A stretch of DNA of 64,000 bases, taken from NCBI GenBank assembly GCA_004794785.1, contig SJOL01001043.1, positions 5,626 through 69,625 on the forward strand, written 5' to 3'. This document shows, one piece after another, positions 53,701-64,000 of this stretch. This DNA comes from Opisthorchis felineus. Lineage: Eukaryota > Platyhelminthes > Trematoda > Opisthorchiida > Opisthorchiidae. Both the position numbers and the translations under genes were made by a program. The notes below the pieces were generated by a model. The model ran no database searches, was not told where the DNA came from, and worked only from the letters and a program-made list of their open reading frames with translations. Numbering within the stretch: position 1 is the first letter of the stretch; each line of letters starts with the position of its first letter.

Positions 53701-56700
53701 GGAGCCTAATGAATAAGAAAAATGGTGTTTTTTTGAAACGATAAATATTAAAAGGGCATCACTATGACATCGCTTGTTTCCAACGAGGTATTTTAACCAG
53801 AAAAGTGCAGCAATTCGTTCATAGAGTACTTACCAAAATGGAACCATGGTGAAAGATCACTTAGGGCATCCTTAGTCGGATCGTTTCTCTGTGTGGCATA
53901 AGCCTTCAATCTTTTGGTGATGAAATCGAACAAGGTCTGCAGTCCAGTTCTGGTTCCACCTTTAGCCCAGTCCACGGGTTTAACACTGTGATCAACGTCA
54001 AAGCGTGTTTTGAGGTCCTCCCAATTCACCGACTGTGTGCAAGACAGACAGGACGGATACGTGGTGTCAGCAAACATTCAACAAATCTAACAGCATTCCA
54101 ACCAAGTAAGCTAGGATTTTTCAGGTAACGTACTTAATTGTTTAAGACAAGAAACGTGTATCTATTAGCCCGGACGACCCCAGTACACCCTCTAAATGAG
54201 TAAAAAATGGCGACAGTAATCAACTGAGTGTGACGTATAATTCGTCGGCCGTCTACTCGGGTATCCACCTATAAACGTAAATTCCGGGAAGTCCTGTCTC
54301 TGTGTCAAAACTTCTGTTGTTGAACCGACCAACCATCACTGATCCACCAATTGTCAACGAGGTATTGCATATCATTTGTCGCATTCAGCGTTCTCATGGT
54401 GACGTTCGCATGTGAACCAAATGAGAGAAATAAGTTAAAATTAATGATTAGCTAATAATTGGAATGAGCCATACGGATGGTTGTTCGCGCGTTATTGCCT
54501 GGAACATTATGTTTCTAATGGTATTCTCGTTACTGCTGCAGTCGGTAAGCCGAAAACTACAGCAGCATACGAAATAAAACAAACAAGAAGAATGCGCTCG
54601 TTCCCCTCCGAACAATGTGTCAGACAATGCTCCTAACCACCGCGAAGTAATTGGGGATGAAAAAACACGTAAAATAAAAGTAATAACAGACTAGTTCTGA
54701 CATTTAAAAAAAATAATCGTTCATCCGTAACACCCTTTCGATGCCCAGCTGCCATGTCACCCGAAGAAAGCACGAGGACTGAGATACTGCTGGGTCCCCT
54801 AAGCTTAGACAGGCGCAATCGAGATACAGAGGTTTGGTTCGTCTTTCGGCGCGGACGTGCCGAAGACTCAAGGTGAAGTAAATGGAACAAACCTCAACGC
54901 AGACAGAGTAGGCAGACCAATAGTCCCCATAACTTCCTCGATCCACAAACGTAACATCTCACCAATTTACAGTGACTTTTTTGGAGCCGTCGACAGTTGG
55001 CGTTTCAAAATAACTTCGATCTATTGTCAATTAGATACAACCGGAATACAGCTCTGTCAAATTCGGCCGATTCGTTAGTCGCTTCAAATGTCAGTATTTC
55101 TCGTTTATATAAGTAACGGAAATCCGTTGCAGAATCAAATCACGTTTTGCCCTATCTTGAGGCCCCTAATTTCAAACAATTCAAATGGAGCGCAATAAAG
55201 CGCTGAGTGAATATACTCTAATGGACTGTAAGGATAGCGTTCGTAGAGGGGGTAACAGGAGTCAATACCAGGGTTCAGGATTGATGAACCCTGGTATTGA
55301 TTGATGAATGCATACACCGCATGAACTTGCGCAAGGACAGCACTGTATTGTCAACATTTTGACCTCGAGCTTTGGCATGGATCAGTTCGGTCGGATCGTT
55401 CAGTCACCAAAATAGAAGACGCAACACACTGTGTCACCACTTAGGGCGAGACCTACAAAAATGCGATAACCAACAACAGCTGCCAAGAAAAAGTTTGTTC
55501 AAGATACCTGTGCTAAAGACTTGGTTGGATAAGGATGGGTTGTGAGCACGGGGAACTCGGTCAGCAATCCGGTCGCTTTTTCATGCAGTTTGCGACGGAT
55601 AGTTCGTGCAGCGTACTCGAGTTTGTCCGAAGCAAACCACAAGGGGACCACGTTGTGTGCATCCACCTGAACCGGGGAGTTAATGAGAACAATCAGTGGT
55701 TATGAAACCGCAAAATGCTAGGCTTGAGCACACTTAAGGAATAGCATCATATCACAATTTGAATTGTTTGGAAATGTTTGGGAAAAACACGAGACAAACC
55801 TGGTTGCCGTGTGCCGCAGGCGGTATTGCAGTCCATGTTGGTCCGTGACGTCCTGTCCCGCTTCGTATTGGAGATAAAGGAAAATCAGTGCAACTGCATT
55901 TTAGACGTTATTGTTGGATTTCGAAGAAGTTTACGACGGAATCTTCGTGTGTGTNGGGGGGGGGGGGGGGGGGGGGGGGGCAGAAGCGCCTTGCTCTGAA
56001 TGTTCGAACCTGGTTGATTGTTATTCTGGCCAGTCAGGGCATGACTTAGTTCACTCTGTGATCGGCTTGCGACGGGTCCGCACAATCGACTTGACGTGCG
56101 GTTATTTAGGGCAGCTCGCTTCCGGACACAGGAAATGAAATCAATACTTAGTAATAAAATGTTGCTGGATAAAGTCCAACCTCGAGTTTTGAGCCAAGTC
56201 TTTGGTTCGTACACGAAGCACTCCTGAAAGCTTTTTCTGTTCTGAAGGACTTGGGCAATTGAGGTTCACATTTTCTTCCATATCTACCAAAAGGCGTGAA
56301 AGCATGGATTGTGAACTAGTGTGATCCGGTTATGCAACTTAGATGATTGAACCGTCATTCCGTTAGTGACTGTTCAGGCAGTCTTGCTACCAACCGCCGA
56401 TGACCATTGTTCAGCGTAGGGATGGGTTTGCCTGGGTTTCTTTGTGGATTTCCCGGATGCATAAATTGATTTTCTATCGTATGAGTGGATGAATACAGTG
56501 ACACTTAGTACACAGATCCTAAAATGAGGCTTGGGTCGAGTCCGCGTGGTTCTCGCTGTTCGTCGTTAATTGCAGTAAATACAGAACACATTGGGGAGAG
56601 CGTACAAATTGTCAGAAAAGTTCATTAACAGGAGGGTTTTACGAGTGGAAAAGGATTTCAGTTCATGGGCCATAAGTTGATCTCAAGGAACACGCTTCTA

Positions 56701-59561
56701 ATTGGCAGTTTTCGTTACAACTGTCTTCAGAAGGCCGAAATTTCACACAAACAAATCAGGGGCGAGGCCACAACTACCATTGCACGATCTAGCCTATTGT
56801 TGAACTGTATGTCAACACCAGCGGGATGTATCTTTCAGAGGAAGTTCGAGCATCTCAAAGTGCGACAACCATACATGAACAGTTGGGAAACTTAGATGGC
56901 ACTCGTCGCCAATTACACTCGCTGAACAGTATTCACTCGCAATAGGCAGTTGACACGAAATGCGTCATAGAAAAATTGCGAAGTATGTTAGTGTTGTATC
57001 AAGTTCACTTCAGTGGGATGGTAGCTGACCCGAAAAACCGCTAGACGGATCCTTTTCTTTAAGTTTTCCTGAGGTCCTTTTTACGTACTTTTACCGAGAC
57101 ACCCACGTGGATGATGATGGCTCCTGTAGACCAGCGTTATTGATAGATTGGATAGTGAGTGCATACACAAGTGGTCGAGAGCGAACAATGATTGGTCTGG
57201 TTACCACAAATCAGAATCATCCAATGGGGCGTATTGTGTCGTATATATCGCGAAAACTGCAAGCATCACACCTGGAGCAGTGTCTTTTCAGGCAACTGGA
57301 CACACTCGGGGGTGCTGTGTGAACTTGCAGCGAGCGCGTTCGTCAGATCAAGAATATGAATTAAATCACCGGAAGTGGGAGTAAAAGCAAAAGTGATGAA
57401 CTGAAAATAATAAGAATGTTCGTCCTTAGCATCCCAAGTCTTACTAGTCGACCGCATTCCCGTGTGCACTGTAAACCTCTGGGACATTGGGGACTGTTCT
57501 TCCAGTCAGTCGATACTGCAGCCGTCTATATACGTACTTTCACTATCTGTCACAACATTCTTTCCTCACGCATAGTGCGGAGAAATGACATCGACACTGA
57601 AACTGATCGTTCATTCCCAACAGGTGTCTCATTGTGTTCATTCAGACAACCACTGGTAACATAGGCGGCACTCTTAAGTGACCGTCTCGCCGATGTTTTT
57701 TATCACATAGAAAGGCGGTCAGGGATCTGCAGAAGGTAAAACAAGATACATTGGTGGATCAAGGTGTATGGTAACTTGAGGGGCAGGAAGTTTGGAAATA
57801 CAGAAAGTCAGCCCTTTTGACAAAAGGGGTAGATGGTAAAGTTCACAAATGGGGGCTGAAACTTGTTAGGGATGATTGTAGGCAAATAGGGGGGTTGTAC
57901 GGTTAAAATACTGGGGCTCCGGTGAACATCTACTCCGGAAACAACGACAAATCAAGGCAAAAAGCCACGTCTCTTCGGCGTGTTTACGTCAGCTAAGGAT
58001 GCGACTGATCTATCACGTCCGAAAATCTACGAGGAAAATTTCGAGTATCGGAATGGACAGTTTCACGTCTTCTCAACCTCAGGCAGCGAAAAGGGGTGCT
58101 GACGAACAGTGTCATGATAACCGACAGCATAACATTAGTAATGAGCACCCAAGGTTCACTATCGCTATACCCTAGTTGGTTTGAAAGCCCTCTCGTGAAA
58201 AAAAATAAAACAACAGATCTGTTAGCCTAATACCAAGACCCCGCGGTTCATATACCTCCAGACACTCGCTCAGAGAATGTGGATAGAAGCTGACAAAAAC
58301 AACAATGACGTCTGTTAGCAGCCGTAAGTTGCAGCGCTTCCGACCAAGAACACGCAGCCTCGACCTGAAAAGTGAGTCACCACCAATACCTAGTCATCTC
58401 GTTCATACATTCTCCTGGCTTTATTATACATCTTTGTTTTCTGTTGGGTATATTTCAGTTCAGCTGTTTGTAGAACGGAGCATCGATTAGAGGGACATAA
58501 TTGGAGTCACTCGATGTCCAAACGTAATTTTGCATGGAGAAGTTGGATGTGCAATAGTCACCGGTGGACCCTGCCTGCTCAAAAGCACACCTCAATGGAT
58601 CGACAAGGAGTAAAATTGGTCGTTTAACAGCCTAAGGTGGTGATCCAAAATAGGGAAGTACCCTGTGTACGAGACAGACGGAATGTTGAGTTGGGTTCAT
58701 GACTTCATTTGAATAAGTGTAAGACTAACGACACTGCCAAACGTATCTTGCAACGAGTGACCAAAGGACAAGGGACTTTACACCGTGAAAACCACTGAGT
58801 GTACATCGATCCACTGATCCGCGTTAAGTACGCACATAATAGTCGACGGAAGTGGAATGGGGCCAGTTGTCTTGTTCATTAACCGTAGAGGATTGTGCCA
58901 CCGGACCCTCAAGCCAACAGTTATTTCTGTCCATCCCAAATAAAATCCAAAATTGCTGTGGATGAAGTGAAGCGTGATGTAGAGAAAATGAGCTGGAATT
59001 CCGAGTTGAGCATTTCGTATTCTTGCTTTCGATTCTTGAGGATATCAGTATCAAATATGTCATGATTTCCACGCAATTCTTATTTTGATTCACTAAGGAA
59101 ACAAATCTGGAAACGATCGCCTCTCATCAACCAAGTATAGGGAACTAGGTTAAAGTATGATGCAGTTAGTACGAAAACAAAAATACACTAATAAGTTCCC
59201 GCCCTTCCCCTTTCTGCTACTCTCATGGTTGTATGACAGTTACCAGTAATTATCACTGGTGTATTGATGTTGACGGTAATGAAGATGGCACTATCCACTC
59301 AGAGGTGGGGAGGTCGGATTGGTAGCAACATTATTGGCGGAGATTTCACGGGTCTGTGTTGCTGGTGAAGACAGGGGCCACGTATTCGAATGACAATTGC
59401 TTCAGCTGTTTCGAGCATTCACTAGCGAATGACCTTCGGTCGACAGTTTGTGATAAAAGAAGCGGTCTTCTTCCGAACCACAGCACTGAAACCAAGTGCT
59501 GACGTGTTTTTCAACACAACGAAAGACAAAGAAAGAACTGGAGAGTTTTCGAGCGCATATA

Positions 59562-59596
<35 letters not shown>

Positions 59597-62500
59597 CTCG
59601 GTTTATCATACGCCTTACGGATTACTACAAAACAGTGAGCAGCGTACACATATAAATCGATGGGGAAACCGAGTGACTCACGATGAGTCCAACAGCATTT
59701 TTTTGTGTTAGTTTAGGCCGCTCAGCATTGAAGGCTATTATCGATCGTCCATTTGATTGTGAATAAGGGTATGATGTCAAGAACAACAGTCTTTTCAAAG
59801 AATCTCAACTAACTCAATTCGCAGAAATTCGTGGTTGTGAGCCAGCGGTTTCGTGACTTACAGACTAATGAACAGCCCTAGGTGTATTGGCGATAGAGTT
59901 CCGACGGAGCTAACAAAAATGCGCACACACACGCCATTGTTTACCATCACTATTTGGTCCAAGAATGCTCCGTCGTCGAGGCACGGCTTTGTTACACTGT
60001 TGTACCCAATGAGAGACAAAGACTATCATTCACACCCTTGTTCGGATCAATTTGTCTAATGTACAAAAATGTGCACCCAACTAGGTCCAGGCTGGATGCA
60101 AAATCGATTAGGTGAAAAGCGCTAAATATCAACCTCAAAGTCGACTGCAAAAAGTATTGATGATGAATGAAAAACGGACAAGTTAAACATACTTGCCGCC
60201 CATTCAATAGAGAATACTCCGCGATTTGGGTTTGACGTTAAAATTCCTGTCAAAACTGGAGATATCCCGCTAAACATCATACAGAACATTAGATATGAGG
60301 CTGAAAAACCCCGTCTCGGAGAAGGTACGACGTTGAACAACGCTTTTACCTGATATAACACCGTTATTCAATCCAACTTATAAACCTGTAGATGAATGAG
60401 CTACGGTTGCTAACGTGCCGGTGCAATGCCGTAATTTGACAACTAAGTATGAAGACGAACTAGAATAATCCACTTTGCCGCAGGTTGAGGTTGTTTGGTT
60501 GTTATATTGGGTAGTTTTCGCTAGTGGTCATCAGCAGAATTGAATTAAGATGTCTGTATTTGTAACAGACTGTTTTGGAACCCGATAGATGGATAGATAG
60601 ACTAGATGGTCTCGTACCGACATTCGACTCTGATCACCGTCCCTGTATATGCGCTGACTGGTGTCCTACCTGCTGGGTCGTCCAGGTAGATACTGAGACA
60701 ACGGCTGTTCTATTGAAAAGGATCAACGGCGGCTTACACGCAACACCCCATTGAAATGCTTATGTATGCTACTAAGCAGATAGACAGCACTGTACTTCGC
60801 TTCGGGAATAGGGGATAGTAAAAGACAGTCCCGAGGTTTGGTTCCACCCTGTCTCGTGTCAAACTGGATAAAACCAGGTTAACCAACCGTGGTTAAGAAA
60901 TGGATAGTGCCAACAATGAAAAAAAAAAAAACAGAAGCTGGGTATGGTCAGTCCCAAACACAGTGTTCCAGCCAAACGCTTTTGTTTAGGATGGATGTGT
61001 GGGGAGACGTATTCACGCTCGTATTACCGCCTTTCTTCTATTTGTTCATCAGAAGCGAACACTAGTTGTAGACTTGTGAAAGGTTCGAACAATGATGGAT
61101 GGAGCTGATACACAAGTGGTCGAATACATCTACCGACCTTATGCTCGAAAAATGTCAGTTGAACACGTTCGACTGGCGAGAGAGAACCATCGTGTACTCA
61201 ATAAAGGGTGCTTGAGGGGCAGTATTATTCTTACATCCTTGGTTGTTAAGCCGCCAGACGTCTTCTGGACGCGACGTCGGTAAATAGCACCAGGCCAACA
61301 CTTAAATAAGGTCATATTTTGAATGCATAACCGACCGATCAGAGCTCACGTTGATACCGGACCGATCGTTTGACCAGTCACGGGTGAGGTAGAACGTCTG
61401 GCCTTGTGCACTAAGGCAGCTTGAGTGCGGGAGTACATATCAGAGGTATGCGGTCGGTGCCAGTAATCTCCCGCTGGTGTTGTTGACGTTAGAGATTATG
61501 ATAGAAGGCAACTTTGACATCAGTACAAGTCAGGTGCACAACATCATCAAAAACAGAACAACGGAATTCAAGAATTCATTTCAGGACCAATGTGCAGAAC
61601 ATCAACGAGGATTTACACCGAAAGACATATCCCTCAATGAAAGGCAGTAACAGTTGTTGCGCGGAATGCACAGACAGAACGTCAAGCGAATAGGGGATGG
61701 TCGTTAAAATCCCCGAGGCATTTTTGCATCAGTTTTCACGTTCTTACCCTGGAACATTTCGATTCTCCGAGCTAATCGTGAATGGCCAGCCCACTCGTCA
61801 AAAGCGTGAAATCTACGGAACAAGTGATGTTGAAATCTTTAAGAAATGTGTGTTTATCCCGGAGCTGTCATTTCGGTGGTTCTGCGAGATCAGAGGACCG
61901 ACCAACACAGGTGATGGCATACAGTTCTACACGAGACAATTTACCACTTTTGATTCTATGGGAAACCGAAAGACCATTATGCCGGTGCAATGGGGAGTAC
62001 GAAGCGAGCCGAAAAGCAAGGATGAATCGGAAAATGTCCAGGCTTTGCTTCGCCGAATCAACAACATGTTACAGGAAGATTTCCAGTTCGTTGGCAAGTG
62101 GGCATCTTGTTTGCACACTGAGGTGAATCCCGTCAGACTACAGTCCTTCCCTGCGAACATCCACCACACCCAAAGTGAAAACACTGAGTACGACAACCAT
62201 ACAGCTCTTGACTACAACCTACAGAGTGCACCTCAGAACAGGCATCGTTGGCAGCGCAGAAGGTTAAGTGATTGTGAGATTCCCCCGATAGTTCATAGCC
62301 GCCATTCTAACTTCTGGGTGCGGAATTTCTTCTTTGGCCCCTAGAATTTACTTCTAATGCCTTTGTGTTCAAAAGATTAGGATATATTTATGGTGACATG
62401 CAAAAAAAGTGCGAGTATTTACTTGTTGATAACATGAGTACAGATGACGACGACGACCGAGCCCAGACGGGAGCAGTCCGGAAGTTGGGGGTGTACTCGA

Positions 62501-62849
62501 AACAACCCACCAACCAGCTGACCCTGCGGTCAGTAATTCAGCTCCCTAACTACTGAGTTATCTCACGCTTGAGATGTGTACTCACCTGACAAAACGGTAT
62601 GGTATCGGGTAGAAGACGCGACGTTCTCTCAACCCACGCGGATGGTTCCCGTAAGGGACAAAAATCAGTCACAACACATCCGATACGGAGACGTTGAACG
62701 AGATTTACGACAGTCTCAGCCACGGGACCCTCATAAAAGTTATCAGATTCTTCCACTGCAGCATATGAACGCTTATTACCACTAGGAATCTTCGACGATG
62801 CAGAATCGACCAGGACCAGATGAAAGGGGATTTGAAGCGCGCAACACTC
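50734..62849 (-). CDS. PHR: Class II CPD photolyase (N-terminal exons beyond right edge)
   Basis: Flavoenzyme that uses light to split cyclobutane pyrimidine dimers. Minus-strand exons in order: 62849-62586, 55666-55508, 54032-53834, 53581-53429, 52511-52227, 50870-50734. Borders are GT-AG, phases agree (0,0,1,1,1), and 1197 nt give 398 residues plus stop. Class II signatures in order: [29 protein letters not shown] with [79 protein letters not shown] with [50 protein letters not shown]. Family length is about 450-530 residues, so roughly the first 100 are missing. Oddities: a low-complexity insert in the first exon, and a last segment [13 protein letters not shown] that departs from the family's IRYMNY.GCKRKF, with a short C-terminus. 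It lies tail-to-tail with the helicase gene. Confidence 0.93.
51142..51475 (+). pseudogene. TATA-led open frame broken by an early stop
   Basis: TATAAAAG at 51142-51149; an ATG in good context (AACCATGA) at 51230, followed by only four further codons before TAG; the same frame then stays open for about 77 codons ([20 protein letters not shown] and on) to TAG. This looks like a promoter plus a small gene with a nonsense change, but I recognise no product, and chance cannot be excluded. Confidence 0.25.
51433..51630 (-). CDS. Hypothetical 65-aa peptide with signal-peptide-like N-terminus
   Basis: [20 protein letters not shown] followed by A and a polar tail has the layout of a cleavable signal sequence. 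It sits inside the last photolyase intron on the same strand. There is no homology that I know. Low confidence. Confidence 0.2.
   Translation of the reverse strand: MTTVATWATVVLVLSIDLCYASKTRMQDPSPVTHFKPLGTNPDFWDPNAHDIYGERTVFSSRGFW
53023..53220 (+). repeat. Hammerhead-bearing repeat, copy in a photolyase intron
   Basis: A core-like TTGATGA (53023-53029) with stem II GTCC/GGAC around CAAAA, then GAAT: both invariant boxes carry one change, but stem II is compensated relative to the 8-kb copies. Downstream CGGGCTGTCGAACAG, CAGCAACCTTA, ATATTGAATATCGT and AATTTGCAAATGAATGTAT follow the same order as at 8.1-8.25 and 63.5-63.67 kb. Confidence 0.6.
54715..54841 (-). repeat. tRNA-derived SINE, copy 9, in a photolyase intron
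   Basis: Reverse-complement SINE body: AATCGTTCATCCGTAACACC through ACAGAGGTTTGGTTCG. The tRNA-like box A half is missing. Confidence 0.8.
55955..55980. repeat. Poly-G run preceded by an unknown base
   Basis: One N then 25 G. It probably marks a sequencing or assembly artefact, so frames crossing it are unreliable. Confidence 0.8.
59561..59592. repeat. (TA)n microsatellite
   Basis: About 15 TA units. Confidence 0.9.
60232..60355 (-). other. Possible membrane-protein-like exon
   Basis: On the minus strand an acceptor-like ATATCAG precedes a frame reading [20 protein letters not shown] and a hydrophobic GILTSNP segment. It has transporter-like hydrophobicity, but no partner exon and no family assignment. 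Probably chance. Confidence 0.15.
61495..61650 (+). other. Short frame with helix-turn-helix-like sequence
   Basis: Reads [20 protein letters not shown] then NRTTEF, ending in TAA. The spacing is reminiscent of the N-terminal DNA-binding helices of pogo/Tigger transposases (S.STVS.I.KN), but it is too short to call. It stops just before the 215-codon frame. Confidence 0.2.
61697..62344 (+). CDS. Hypothetical protein, 215 aa, nested in the photolyase intron
   Basis: An intact ATG-to-TAG frame, the longest in the window after the chitinase exon once gap-spanning frames are set aside. It starts [13 protein letters not shown] and includes [20 protein letters not shown] and [19 protein letters not shown]. 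The C-terminal part is basic and Asn/His/Arg-rich ([15 protein letters not shown]). There is no signal peptide or membrane span, so a cytosolic or nuclear product would be expected. It lies on the strand opposite the photolyase and ends 242 nt from the next photolyase exon. A plus-strand AATAAA at 62871 could serve it, although inside the host gene. No family recognised: a lineage-specific gene, retrocopy or transposon-derived frame are all possible. Confidence 0.45.
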   Translation: MVVKIPEAFLHQFSRSYPGTFRFSELIVNGQPTRQKREIYGTSDVEIFKKCVFIPELSFRWFCEIRGPTNTGDGIQFYTRQFTTFDSMGNRKTIMPVQWGVRSEPKSKDESENVQALLRRINNMLQEDFQFVGKWASCLHTEVNPVRLQSFPANIHHTQSENTEYDNHTALDYNLQSAPQNRHRWQRRRLSDCEIPPIVHSRHSNFWVRNFFFGP

Positions 62850-63377
62850 CTGTCAGTGGAATTAAAAACAAATAAAGAACAAAGTAAAATACTCCCAAGA
62901 AACTAGAATAAAAACGCTATCAAGCCTATTGTAAAAAATCCAACTGATCAGCTCAAGCATCAAGCGTAGAGATATTCAGCGTTCACCATATCGTTTGAAA
63001 ACAAAAGATAAGGTTTCGTCCACTCGTACCTGTGGACAAAAGGGATACAGACATAGGGTGTAGTGGTGCGTATTGTTGGGCGCAACAACCGGGTCTTCTA
63101 AAACACAACCATTAAGTACTTTAGTAACTCGAGTAGTTGTATTGTGCTGAACTGATGAACGGATGAAGCCGATTAATTAAATCTGTTTTCTTACGTCAAC
63201 CTGCATGACTGGACGACGTTTGTCTGCGCAGTATTTGTTGCTTAGTGTAGCGCCATGGTTCTTCTACAGTCCAAGCAAGCTATCAGAAACCAGGATAGCT
63301 GATTTGTAAAGAGGAAGAGAAGATGTGAAATAACTGAGTGACCACATGCGAAATTTAAAGGGCAATCGATAGTTTTT
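62850..63377. other. Photolyase intron sequence, no exon found
   Basis: Should contain the intron preceding the first recovered photolyase exon. I searched the minus strand for the expected FML.GL.EV segment and did not find it up to the window edge. Confidence 0.4.
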
Positions 63378-63526
63378 TCATAAAGGAAACTACTCACAAG
63401 GTTGCTGACAGCTCTTCGACAGTTCATGACCGGTTTCGCCCTTTTTGGTGCTCAATAGGTAGGCGCAGATGAATCGTGGGCTGTCAAAGAGTTTTCAGCA
63501 ACCTTGTGAGTAGTTTCATTTATGAA
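63378..63526. repeat. Inverted repeat (arms 63378-63424 and 63480-63526) around a degenerate hammerhead
   Basis: Two 47-bp arms, each reading GCTGTCA..AGC.AACCTTGTGAGTAGTTTC-like sequence in opposite directions with about 5 mismatches. The 55-bp spacer contains, on the minus strand, GCGCCTACCTATTGAGCACC, AAAAAGGGC and GAAACCGG, a worn version of the 8.32-kb hammerhead core with identical flanking GCGCCTAC. The right side continues (63527-63670) with the family's common downstream sequence. Confidence 0.7.
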
Positions 63527-63670
63527 AATATACTGAGATATGTTGAATATCGTGCCAATTGAAACATGAGGTGGCTTTTGTGCGGCACATTCAGTTGAAG
63601 AATATCATAAACGAGAGATTCAATACAGCCTCCCGTGAAAACCCAGTTGGTAGGCAAATGAGTATATTTG

Positions 63671-64000
63671 TTGATATTCCAAGCCCGTATGCTGAATTTC
63701 GGTCACACCCAAGCAGAGGTTCGACCATTCTGAGCATACAACACGAATGACAACACTTTGTGTGCAACCGCAAACAGTAGTTCAGGACAGTTCCACGCAA
63801 GGTGTCATATTATTGTTAAAATTGGAGAGAAACGGAAGACTGGCAAACACCATATAATTTCGAGTCTGTTTCATGCCATCCTTCGGGCAACGCATATCGT
63901 CACCTGTTTGCCTTTCGACAAGACAACGCTGTTGAGAAATTCTTCTATCTAAAGACAACTGTTCCGGATTGAGTAACCCGTATTCGTTGGTGGACCCAAA
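63671..64000. other. No recognisable feature
   Basis: Only short frames on both strands. Presumably still photolyase intron. Confidence 0.35.

Larger units (their letters stand above)
55667..62585 (-). other. Photolyase large intron, 6919 nt
   Basis: Donor GTGAGT, acceptor GGTTCAG, phase 0 on both sides (exons end ...PFCQ and begin VDAHNVV). It holds a poly-G tract, a (TA)n microsatellite and the 215-codon plus-strand frame. Between 56000 and 61400 I see no other gene. Confidence 0.8.

Noticed and set aside
55885..56214. Gly- or Pro-rich proteins across 55955-55980
   Set aside because: They arise only from translating the poly-G run and adjoining N.
60122..60361. Membrane-transporter exon on the minus strand
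   Set aside because: Hydrophobic and bounded by splice-like dinucleotides, but no partner exon or family motif was found. Kept only as a very low-confidence note.

Overview
The window reads as genomic DNA of a parasitic flatworm, most likely a digenean trematode and plausibly an opisthorchiid liver fluke (Clonorchis/Opisthorchis). The basis is split genes with GT-AG introns (several only 35-41 nt), sparse genes in a sea of decayed retroelements, and nine copies of one tRNA-derived SINE of a kind I associate with that group. The species is an inference.

Three protein-coding genes can be rebuilt from exons whose reading phases agree. (1) At 378-3043 (+) is the 3' part of a secreted-type GH19 chitinase: two tiny phase-1 exons encode a Thr/Pro linker, then one large exon carries the whole catalytic domain. 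(2) At 44968-50234 (+) is a DDX3/PL10/Ded1-type DEAD-box RNA helicase in eight recovered exons; only the first coding exon is missing. (3) At 50734-62849 (-) is a class II CPD photolyase in six recovered exons; its N-terminal exons lie beyond the right edge. The helicase and photolyase genes converge, with stop codons about 500 bp apart. A 215-codon open frame of unknown function lies on the opposite strand inside the 6.9-kb photolyase intron.

The middle (about 3.1-44 kb) is accessory DNA. It holds two CR1-like LINE 3' ends with an 8-bp tandem tail (12.3 and 24.7 kb), a pair of diverged direct repeats (18.2 and 19.5 kb), a possible BEL/Pao gag relic (20.2 kb), a possible H2A.Z-like pseudogene (23.4 kb), a long frameshifted endonuclease/reverse-transcriptase LINE (27.3-30.1 kb) with three further relatives, a truncated Ty3/gypsy element in reverse orientation (31.3-34.7 kb) with a SINE in its gag, and a 907-bp assembly gap (38165-39071).

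The most unusual non-coding signal is a repeat family carrying hammerhead-ribozyme-like cores (8.05, 8.32, 53.02 and 63.44 kb). At two loci the core sits between the arms of a large inverted repeat, an arrangement that suggests Penelope-like element relics. The genes are otherwise unrelated in function: chitin processing, RNA metabolism and repair of UV damage.
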